Position numbers and translations under genes: made by a program
NCBI GenBank assembly: GCA_018240935.1
Contig: JAFEEV010000257.1
Location: 1-12,187, forward strand
Direction: 5' to 3'
DNA: 12,187 nt
Source: Pseudomonadota bacterium
Lineage (GTDB): Bacteria; Pseudomonadota; Gammaproteobacteria; Burkholderiales; Nitrosomonadaceae
In this document: positions 1 to 6,212 of the stretch, piece by piece
Position numbering within the stretch: the stretch's first letter is position 1
How the letters are laid out: every line of letters begins with the position of its first letter
Notes under the pieces: generated by a model
Databases searched by the model: none
Seen by the model: the letters and a program-made list of their open reading frames with translations, nothing else
Told to the model about the DNA's origin: nothing

Positions 1-1
1 A

Positions 2-505
2 ACGCAGCGCTACGGCACTTGCAACACGATGGAAACATTGCTGATCCATGCCGGTATCGCAGAGAAAATTCTGCCCGCGTTGAGCAAGATTTATTTCGAC
101 AAGGGCGTTGAATTGCGCGGCGACGCGGCGGCGCGCGGTATCGTTGCGCAGATCAAGGAAGCCACCGAACAGGATTGGTACGAGGAATATCTCGCGCCGA
201 TTCTCAGCATCCGCATTGTCGACGGATTAGATCAGGCGATCGATCACATCACCAAGTACGGTTCGCAGCATACCGACGCCATCGTCACGGAAAACTACAC
301 GCGCGCGCGCCGTTTTCTGCGCGAAGTCGATTCCAGTTCGGTGATGATCAACACCACGACGCGCTTTGCCGACGGATTCGAATACGGCCTGGGTGCCGAG
401 ATCGGCATTTCAACCGACAAAATCCACGCGCGCGGCCCGGTTGGCCTGGAAGGATTGACCAGCCAGAAATTCATCGTGCTGGGCGACGGCCAATTGCGGC
501 AATAA
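2..505 (+). CDS. proA: Glutamate-5-semialdehyde dehydrogenase (gamma-glutamyl phosphate reductase), C-terminal part
   Basis: The 5' end lies outside the window. The open frame is already running at base 2, and the internal ATG at 29 is not the start. ProA reduces gamma-glutamyl phosphate to glutamate-5-semialdehyde with NADPH, the second step of proline synthesis, in the cytoplasm. The visible 167 residues begin right at the active site: the Y-G-T-C-N-T-M-E-T-L-L motif carries the catalytic cysteine (codon 20-22). The end of the protein has the ProA signature G-A-E-I-G-I-S-T-D-K followed by H-A-R-G-P-V-G-L-E-G-L-T-S. The frame ends in TAA at 503-505 at the expected distance from the family C-terminus, so this end looks intact. 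lpdA follows after 61 nt on the same strand. The two could share a transcript, although they belong to different pathways. Confidence 0.95.
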   Translation, partial: TQRYGTCNTMETLLIHAGIAEKILPALSKIYFDKGVELRGDAAARGIVAQIKEATEQDWYEEYLAPILSIRIVDGLDQAIDHITKYGSQHTDAIVTENYTRARRFLREVDSSSVMINTTTRFADGFEYGLGAEIGISTDKIHARGPVGLEGLTSQKFIVLGDGQLRQ

Positions 506-566
506 CCCGTTGTCACGACCTGTTCGATAGCGCATAAGCCCACGCTCATTTCAGCCAAAGGATGTT

Positions 567-2315
567 ATGACGCAAGTTATTGAAATAAAAATTCCCGATA
601 TTGGCGATTTCAAGGATGTTCCGGTCATCGAAGTGCTCGTTGCGCCCGGCGATAAGGTTGAGAAGGAAACTTCGCTGATCACGCTGGAAACCGACAAGGC
701 TTCGCTGGAAGTGCCCGCGCCGCAAGCCGGAGTGGTGCAAGACCTCAAGGTTAAGGTCGGCGATAAAGTGTCGGAAGGCACGGTCATTCTCACTTTGGCA
801 ATCGCAGAACAATCTGCCGAGCCGGCGCCTACTCAAAAACACGAACAAGCACCTGCTGCGCCTGTTGCACCAGCACCCGCCGCATCTCCGCAGCCTGTCG
901 CACCAAGCGACATGCACGCCGATGTGGTGGTACTCGGCGCGGGACCGGGCGGTTATACCGCGGCTTTCCGCGCCGCCGATCTGGGCAAAAAAGTCATCTT
1001 GATCGAACGTTATCCGGCGCTCGGCGGCGTGTGCCTGAATGTCGGCTGCATTCCGTCCAAAGCGTTGCTGCACGCGGCCAAAGTCATCGCCGACGCGGAC
1101 GAAGCGGCGGCGCACGGCATTGTATTCGGCACAGCGCAAGTCGACCTCGGCAAGCTGCGCGGCTGGAAAGAATCGGTCATCGCCAAGCTGACCAAGGGAC
1201 TGAAAGCGCTCGCCAAGCAACGTAAAGTCGAGGTAGTGCACGGCAACGGAAAATTTGCCACGCCGCATTCGATTTTGGTGGAAACGGCGGAAGGATCGAA
1301 AACGATTTCGTTCGAGCATTGCATCATCGCCGCCGGTTCCAGCGTCACACGCATCCCCGGTTTTCCTTACGACGATCCGCGTTTGATCGATTCCACCGGT
1401 GCGCTGGCGCTGAGCGATGTGCCGCAACGCATGCTGATCATCGGCGGCGGCATCATCGGTCTGGAAATGGCCACGGTTTATGCCGCGCTGGGCAGCAAAA
1501 TCAGCGTGGTGGAGTGGATGGATCAATTGATTCCGGGCGCCGATGCGGATCTGGTCAAACCGTTGCAACGCCGCATCAGCAAGCGCTATGAAGCGATTTA
1601 TCTGAAAACCAAAGTCACCCAAATAGAAGCCGCCGAAGCCGGGCTTACCGTCACTTTTGAGAGTGACAAAGCGCCGCAGCCGCAAACGTACGACCGTATT
1701 CTGCTGGCGGTCGGACGCCGTCCGAACGGGGGAACAATCGGTGCGGCGGAAATCGGTCTCGAGGTCAACGAACGCGGCTTTATCCCGGTGGATGCGCAAA
1801 TGCGCACCAATCTGCCGCACATTTTCGCCATCGGCGATATCGCCGGGGAACCGATGCTGGCGCATAAAGCCACGTACGAAGGCAAGCTGGCCGCCGAAGT
1901 GATCGCCGGACATAAAGTCGCCTTCGACGCGCGCACCATTCCGTCGGTCGCTTACACCGACCCGGAAATCGCCTGGATGGGATTGACTGAGAAAGAAGCG
2001 ATCAAGCAAGGCATCGAGTACGAAAAAGCCGTCTTCCCGTGGGCTGCCAGCGGCCGCGCGATTTCGATGGCGCGCGAGGAAGGCTTGACGCAACTGCTGC
2101 TGGATAAAAACACGCGCCGGATACTCGGTGCCGGCATGACCGGCATCAACGCCGGTGAATTGATCGCCGAAACGGTGCTGGCGCTGGAGATGGGCGCGAA
2201 CATGCAGGACCTCAGCCTGACCATCCATCCCCATCCGACACTGTCGGAAACCGTATTGTTTGCCGCCGAAATGGCGGAAGGAACTATCACCGACCTTTTT
2301 GCACCCAAGAAATAG
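567..2315 (+). CDS. lpdA: Dihydrolipoamide dehydrogenase (E3) with N-terminal lipoyl domain
   Basis: This is the E3 subunit of pyruvate/2-oxoglutarate dehydrogenase-type complexes. It reoxidises dihydrolipoamide and passes electrons through FAD and a disulfide to NAD+. The 582-residue protein is about 110 longer than a plain E3. Residues 1-80 form a lipoyl domain with the E-T-D-K-A motif and lipoylation at Lys44. Residues 81-116 are an Ala/Pro-rich flexible linker. The FAD-binding G-A-G-P-G-G is at 124-129, the redox disulfide Cys156/Cys161 is in G-G-V-C-L-N-V-G-C, and the NAD-binding G-G-G-I-I-G is at 293-298. Near the C-terminus H-P-H-P-T-L-S-E carries the catalytic pair His556/Glu561. The start is supported by AAAGGA at 557-562, four bases before the ATG. 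This domain layout is well known for E3 of the PDH complex in betaproteobacteria. No aceE or aceF lies beside it here. All catalytic residues are present. Confidence 0.96.
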   Translation: MTQVIEIKIPDIGDFKDVPVIEVLVAPGDKVEKETSLITLETDKASLEVPAPQAGVVQDLKVKVGDKVSEGTVILTLAIAEQSAEPAPTQKHEQAPAAPVAPAPAASPQPVAPSDMHADVVVLGAGPGGYTAAFRAADLGKKVILIERYPALGGVCLNVGCIPSKALLHAAKVIADADEAAAHGIVFGTAQVDLGKLRGWKESVIAKLTKGLKALAKQRKVEVVHGNGKFATPHSILVETAEGSKTISFEHCIIAAGSSVTRIPGFPYDDPRLIDSTGALALSDVPQRMLIIGGGIIGLEMATVYAALGSKISVVEWMDQLIPGADADLVKPLQRRISKRYEAIYLKTKVTQIEAAEAGLTVTFESDKAPQPQTYDRILLAVGRRPNGGTIGAAEIGLEVNERGFIPVDAQMRTNLPHIFAIGDIAGEPMLAHKATYEGKLAAEVIAGHKVAFDARTIPSVAYTDPEIAWMGLTEKEAIKQGIEYEKAVFPWAASGRAISMAREEGLTQLLLDKNTRRILGAGMTGINAGELIAETVLALEMGANMQDLSLTIHPHPTLSETVLFAAEMAEGTITDLFAPKK

Positions 2316-2324
2316 TATGCCAAT

Positions 2325-2341
2325 CCGGAACCGGATTCCGG
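2325..2341. repeat. Short inverted repeat after lpdA
   Basis: CCGGAA at 2325-2330 and TTCCGG at 2336-2341 can form a 6-bp stem with a 5-nt loop, starting 10 nt after the lpdA stop. No T-run follows, so it is a poor candidate for an intrinsic terminator. It may only slow RNA decay or be chance. Confidence 0.35.
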
Positions 2342-2395
2342 TCACAATAATAAGATAATTCATTTAACTCGTTACTTGCATTGACACCCTTCATC

Positions 2396-2794
2396 ATGAT
2401 GACTAAAACAATACACCTGCTATTGACGGCAGCGCTGATCATCGCAACCGGATTTACCGGGCAGGCTTTCGCCACACATATATCGCAACCGGTGCTGATC
2501 GATCCGCAAACGCAGTACGCCACCGGCGAAACCATTGTGCTGCGCGGCCGGGTGGATTACAACGAACAACCCGCGCCGGATGTCTTGCTTAACTTCAAGC
2601 TGACCCGCCCGGACGGATCGGTTGCAGCCGATCAATCCTATCCGAGCGATCAGAACGGACTGTTTGAATTCAAGTTCGATACCCGCAATGAAAAAGCGGG
2701 CAGCTATCAATTCACGGTGACGTCACATTGCCTGGAAATTCACCGCTATGCGTGCACTTACAAAAATCAAATGCTGCCGATTCATCTAAAATAA
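2396..2794 (+). CDS. Small exported protein with probable Ig-like beta-sandwich domain, function unknown
   Basis: I do not recognise a characterised family. From the ATG at 2396 the product is 132 residues. It opens with a Sec-type signal peptide: a basic start (M-M-T-K), a hydrophobic stretch (L-L-L-T-A-A-L-I-I-A) and a likely cleavage after A-F-A. The mature part of about 105 residues alternates short beta strands with turns. It includes an R-G-R-V-D-Y segment, an F-K-L-T-R-P-D-G-S hairpin and G-L-F-E-F-K-F-D-T, which resembles bacterial Ig-like or macroglobulin MG2-type domains. Two cysteines near the end (C-L-E-I-H-R-Y-A-C) could form a disulfide in the periplasm. A TTG at 2381 or the ATG at 2399 are possible alternative starts, and no convincing ribosome binding site separates them. 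It lies 80 nt after lpdA and 118 nt before the retropepsin-ligase cassette, on the same strand, so a link to that cassette is possible but unproven. Confidence 0.75.
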   Translation: MMTKTIHLLLTAALIIATGFTGQAFATHISQPVLIDPQTQYATGETIVLRGRVDYNEQPAPDVLLNFKLTRPDGSVAADQSYPSDQNGLFEFKFDTRNEKAGSYQFTVTSHCLEIHRYACTYKNQMLPIHLK

Positions 2795-2807
2795 CCCAAA
2801 CTCAATT

Positions 2808-2845
2808 ACCGGATGCCGCAGCCATATTTCGACGGCGAATCCGGT
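2808..2845. repeat. Imperfect inverted repeat between the small exported protein gene and the protease gene
   Basis: ACCGGAT at 2808-2814 pairs with ATCCGGT at 2839-2845. Inside this, GCCG at 2815-2818 pairs with CGGC at 2833-2836, giving 11 bp with a 2-nt bulge and a 14-nt loop. No T-run follows. It may be a weak terminator or RNA stability element for the upstream gene, or 5' leader structure of the cassette. Its role is inferred only. Confidence 0.45.
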
Positions 2846-2912
2846 CAGTCCGCGGTAAAACCAACACATAGACAAACACCGCGCTGAGATAGCACCCGAA
2901 AACGACACTGTT

Positions 2913-3674
2913 ATGAAAAACATCGCTTTATTTTTTACTGCAACAACCGGCAAATGCGCCATCCTGGCGCTCGCCTGCCTCATGCTGTCCGCCTGCAATC
3001 CGCAAGCGGATACCTTATCGGAGCGTGAAGCCCGCATCAACGCGCGCGAATCCGAATTGGTCACGCTGTTTGCCGAACTGGTCGAACTGAAGAAATCGCT
3101 GGAGAAAGATCAAGCGGAGCAGCACTCCACCCGCGCGAAAGATGCGAACACCCCGGCGGCTGACATCTGCGCCTGCGATACTGCCGGCGCGGAAGCATCC
3201 GCGCCAGGATCGGCGACAAAGGTGGATTCCAAAACCGTATTGGGCGCTATCGAAAACGTGTATCTCGATCCGCCCGGCTTGGAGTTCAGCGCGCGCATCG
3301 ACACCGGCGCGCCTACATCATCGCTGAGTGCGCTGGATATCGTCGAATTTGAACGGGACGGCAAACCGTTCGTGAAATTCAACCTGATCCACCCGGAGAG
3401 CGGTGAGAAAATCCAACTGACGCGGCGCTTACGCGGCCATGTGCGCGTCAAGGAATTGGGCGACAGGGAAGCGTTGCGCCGTCCGGTCGTGAAACTGCGC
3501 ATCCAGCTGGCCGATATCGACGAGCAAATCAATTTCACGTTGGAAAACCGCAGCCGTTTCAAGCATCAAGTGCTGATCGGACGCAACCTGCTGCAAGATC
3601 TGGCGGTCGTGGATGTCAGTAAAAAATCCGCTCCGGCTAAAAGCGACAGCCCGGCAGCGGCGGCGGTCAAATAA
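2913..3674 (+). CDS. Lipoprotein with retropepsin-like aspartyl protease domain (PF05618-type, often labelled 'ATP-dependent zinc protease')
   Basis: First gene of a three-gene cassette; 253 residues. The N-terminus has a lipoprotein signal ending in the lipobox L-S-A-C, with the acylated Cys28. Asn at +2 argues against inner-membrane retention, so the outer membrane (periplasmic face) is likely. Residues 34-70 are charged and heptad-like (probable coiled coil). Residues 71-105 form a low-complexity linker containing C-A-C at 86-88. The catalytic domain spans about 106-237. It has the aspartyl-protease motif D-T-G-A at 130-133 followed by S-S-L-S, and the family's closing V-L-I-G-R-N-L-L at 220-227. 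A single D-T-G-A motif fits a retropepsin that works as a homodimer. Related domains sit beside RimK-like ligases, and 'zinc protease' in databases appears to be a misnomer, as no zinc site is visible. Its stop codon shares a base with the next start (TAATG), implying coupled translation. The natural substrate is unknown. Confidence 0.88.
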   Translation: MKNIALFFTATTGKCAILALACLMLSACNPQADTLSEREARINARESELVTLFAELVELKKSLEKDQAEQHSTRAKDANTPAADICACDTAGAEASAPGSATKVDSKTVLGAIENVYLDPPGLEFSARIDTGAPTSSLSALDIVEFERDGKPFVKFNLIHPESGEKIQLTRRLRGHVRVKELGDREALRRPVVKLRIQLADIDEQINFTLENRSRFKHQVLIGRNLLQDLAVVDVSKKSAPAKSDSPAAAAVK

Positions 3675-5224
3675 TGTACGCCAAACTGAGACTCTACAGC
3701 GTGGTCATTCTGCTCCTGGCATTCGGGATCGGTTTGACTTTGTACAAACATTTCGCGCTCGGTTTTCCGCTCTCGCCGGACGACAAAAAATCGTTGTGGA
3801 CCATCGAAGCGCGTATTGATTTCGTCGCGCGCGGCGATCCTGTCATCGTTTCGTTCGCGCTGCCGCCGCAAACACCGTCGGTTGTTTTCATGGAAGAGGA
3901 TTTCGCTTCCTCCGATTACAGCTTCAGCGAAATGCCTTCCCCGGCCGGACGGCGCGCGCAATGGAGCAAAAGAACTGCATCCGGTCCGCAAACGGCTTAT
4001 TACCGGCTGAGCATGTATGAAATCGACCGGCTTGCGCACCCGCCCGTGGCCGTAGACCTCCCGCCGGAACTGGAAAAACCGGAATTTGACGAGGTGCTTA
4101 AAACCGCGGCGGCGACGTTGCTGGATCAGGTGCGCAACCGCTCCGCCAACACCGAAATCTTCACGCGCGAACTGATTACCACGTTAAATTCCAAAGCGCC
4201 GAGCCAGAACCTCAGTCTGTTGATCAACGATCAGTCCAGTGAAGATTACAAAACCCACTTGATCATCGACTTGCTGGCGATGGAAGGCATCAGTGCGCGC
4301 ATCGTGCGCGGTTTGTATCTGGAAGACGGGCGGCGCAGACAGTCGCTCAGCAATTTTGTCGAAGTGTATATCGGTAACGAATGGCTGCTGTTCAACCAGA
4401 ACACCGGCAAAAGCGGCAAACCGAAGAGACTCCTGATCTGGCAGCGCGGCGACGAATCCCTGCTGGACGTAGTGGGCGGTAAAAACTCGCAAATATCCTT
4501 TTCCATTATCCGCAATGTCTATTCCGCCCGTGATCTGGTGGTGCACGACCGGATGAACAAGCAAGCGGGCATCATCGACTTTTCCATTTACAGCCTGCCG
4601 ATCGAACAGCAGAACGCGTTCAAAATGATTTTGCTGCTGCCGATCGGCGCATTGATCGTGGTGATCATGCGCTTGCTGGTCGGCCTCCGCACGTCCGGCA
4701 CGTTCATGCCGATCCTGATTGCAATGGCGTTGATCCAAACCACGTTGCTCACCGGCATCATCATTTTTCTCACCGTGGTGGGCACAGGATTATTGATCCG
4801 GTCTTATTTATCGCGCTTGAATTTATTGTTCGTCGCGCGCATTTCGGCGGTGATCATCGTGGTGATCGCCATCATGGCGAGCATCAGCATCCTCAGCAAC
4901 AAACTCGGGCTCGATCAGGCCATGACGGTCACGTTCTTCCCGATGATCATCCTGTCCTGGACCATCGAGCGCATGTCGGTGCTGTGGGAGGAAGACGGAC
5001 CGCGCGAAGTATTCATTCAGGGCGGCGGCAGCCTGTTGACGGCGGTCATCGCGTATATCTTCATGACCAACCGCACGATCGAATATTTGACGTTCAATTT
5101 TCCCGAGTTGATGCTGGTCAATCTGGCGTTGATCCTGATCCTCGGACAATACACCGGTTACCGGTTATCCGAGTTGTACCGTTTCCACGCCTTGGAGCGA
5201 CGCAATGCTGCTGGCAAGCGCTAA
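3674..5224 (+). CDS. Inner-membrane protein: degenerate transglutaminase-like periplasmic domain plus seven C-terminal membrane helices
   Basis: Second cassette gene; 516 residues; matches the 'inactive transglutaminase fused to 7TM' families (PF14400/PF14402 type). One membrane helix lies at about 8-25. A soluble domain of about 285 residues follows, and then seven hydrophobic helices at roughly 315-333, 341-357, 358-376, 386-406, 415-432, 451-466 and 478-495. The tail is basic, which predicts a cytoplasmic C-terminus and a periplasmic soluble domain. The transglutaminase core is recognisable at about 188-245: A-M-E-G-I-S-A-R-I-V-R-G, then S-N-F-V-E-V-Y, then L-F-N-Q-N-T-G. No catalytic cysteine is seen before it. 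The usual His is Asn227 and the usual Asp is an Asn in the N-Q-N stretch at 241-243, so it is probably a binding or scaffold domain, not an enzyme. The start overlaps the previous stop (TAATG), and the end overlaps the ligase gene by 20 nt. Transport or substrate handover for the neighbouring ligase is an inference. Confidence 0.9.
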   Translation: MYAKLRLYSVVILLLAFGIGLTLYKHFALGFPLSPDDKKSLWTIEARIDFVARGDPVIVSFALPPQTPSVVFMEEDFASSDYSFSEMPSPAGRRAQWSKRTASGPQTAYYRLSMYEIDRLAHPPVAVDLPPELEKPEFDEVLKTAAATLLDQVRNRSANTEIFTRELITTLNSKAPSQNLSLLINDQSSEDYKTHLIIDLLAMEGISARIVRGLYLEDGRRRQSLSNFVEVYIGNEWLLFNQNTGKSGKPKRLLIWQRGDESLLDVVGGKNSQISFSIIRNVYSARDLVVHDRMNKQAGIIDFSIYSLPIEQQNAFKMILLLPIGALIVVIMRLLVGLRTSGTFMPILIAMALIQTTLLTGIIIFLTVVGTGLLIRSYLSRLNLLFVARISAVIIVVIAIMASISILSNKLGLDQAMTVTFFPMIILSWTIERMSVLWEEDGPREVFIQGGGSLLTAVIAYIFMTNRTIEYLTFNFPELMLVNLALILILGQYTGYRLSELYRFHALERRNAAGKR

Positions 5225-6200
5225 GAAACTGCGGAGTTTCGGCATCATCGGCATGAACCAAAGGAATTTTGGTTTGATCTCGCGCTATAACCCGCGCCAT
5301 TTATATCCGCTGGTCGACGACAAGTTAAAAACCAAACTGCTGGCGCAGAAAGCGGGCATCACCGTGCCTAAATTGCTCGGCACCGTGCAGTATCAGCACG
5401 ACGTCCGGCTGTTGAAGGAAATCCTCCGGCCGTACAGCCAATTTGTCATCAAACCGGTCAAGGGTAGCGGCGGCAAGGGCATTCTGGTGATCACCGAGCA
5501 CGATCATAACTTGTATTTCAAACCCAGCGGCGACGCCATGCAACTGGCGGACATCGAACGCCATGTATCGAATATTTTGAGCGGATTGCATAGCCTGGGC
5601 GGCAAACCCGATACCGTCATGATCGAATCGCTGATACAACTCGATCCGGTTTTTTCCGACTTCAGCTATGAAGGCATTCCCGATATCCGCATCATCGTTT
5701 TTCGCGGCTACCCCATCATGTCGATGCTGCGGCTGACCACCCATGCATCCGACGGCAAGGCGAATCTGCATCAGGGAGCGGTCGGAGTCGGCATCGATAT
5801 TGCCACAGGCCGCGCGTTGCATGCGGTGCAGTACGGCGAATCGGTCGCGCACCATCCGGATACGCGCAAGACTTTTGCCGAATTGATCGTGCCGCACTGG
5901 GACAAGCTGCTGCAATTGGCGGCTGCTTGTTATGAGATGACCGGCTTGGGATATTTGGGCGCCGACTTGGTGCTTGATCGCGACCAAGGACCGATGATCA
6001 TCGAGCTCAACGCCCGCCCCGGGCTTGCCATTCAAGTGGCGAATCGCGCCGGTTTAGCGCCGCGTGTTGCAGTCATCGAGGCGATCAAAACCGTCGATCC
6101 CGATGTGCAGGCGCGCGTGGCGTTCAGCAAGCAGCAATTCGCTTTCGACCCGGATGTTCATCCGCCGCGCCTGCTGCGCACGCGCAGCGGCGATCGCTGA
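5205..6200 (+). CDS. RimK-related ATP-grasp ligase (alpha-L-glutamate ligase-related protein)
   Basis: Third cassette gene; 331 residues. ATP-grasp ligases activate a carboxylate as acyl phosphate and join it to an amine, often an amino acid. The N-terminus (L-A-S-A-K-K-L-R, then G-M-N-Q-R-N and R-Y-N-P-R-H-L-Y-P-L-V-D-D-K) is typical of the RimK-related E-ligase family. The ATP-binding glycine-rich loop is I-K-P-V-K-G-S-G-G-K-G at 82-92. The metal-binding end of the site is visible at Asp254 (G-A-D-L-V-L-D) and at I-I-E-L-N-A-R-P-G, with Glu267 and Asn269. No signal peptide is seen, so the protein should be cytoplasmic. The start at 5205 is preferred over the Met at 5253: GGAG at 5194-5197 is well spaced, and the family begins this way. 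It overlaps the 7TM gene by 20 nt, which implies translational coupling. The acceptor and donor substrates cannot be read from the sequence. A true ribosomal S6 modifying role (RimK itself) is less likely. Confidence 0.92.
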   Translation: MLLASAKKLRSFGIIGMNQRNFGLISRYNPRHLYPLVDDKLKTKLLAQKAGITVPKLLGTVQYQHDVRLLKEILRPYSQFVIKPVKGSGGKGILVITEHDHNLYFKPSGDAMQLADIERHVSNILSGLHSLGGKPDTVMIESLIQLDPVFSDFSYEGIPDIRIIVFRGYPIMSMLRLTTHASDGKANLHQGAVGVGIDIATGRALHAVQYGESVAHHPDTRKTFAELIVPHWDKLLQLAAACYEMTGLGYLGADLVLDRDQGPMIIELNARPGLAIQVANRAGLAPRVAVIEAIKTVDPDVQARVAFSKQQFAFDPDVHPPRLLRTRSGDR

Positions 6201-6212
6201 CGGCGGGCGGGT

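Noticed and set aside
546..2363. 605-residue open frame on the minus strand covering all of lpdA
   Set aside because: It is the antisense shadow of a gene with clear family motifs. Its composition (Arg/His/Phe/Gln-rich, no domain pattern) is what a reverse frame of GC-rich coding DNA gives.
2381..2409. Perfect TTGACA with TAAAAC 17 nt downstream, looking like a sigma-70 promoter
   Set aside because: RNA would start near 2416, inside the signal-peptide codons of the exported protein, with no usable start after it. The -10 box matches only 4 of 6 positions. Probably chance.
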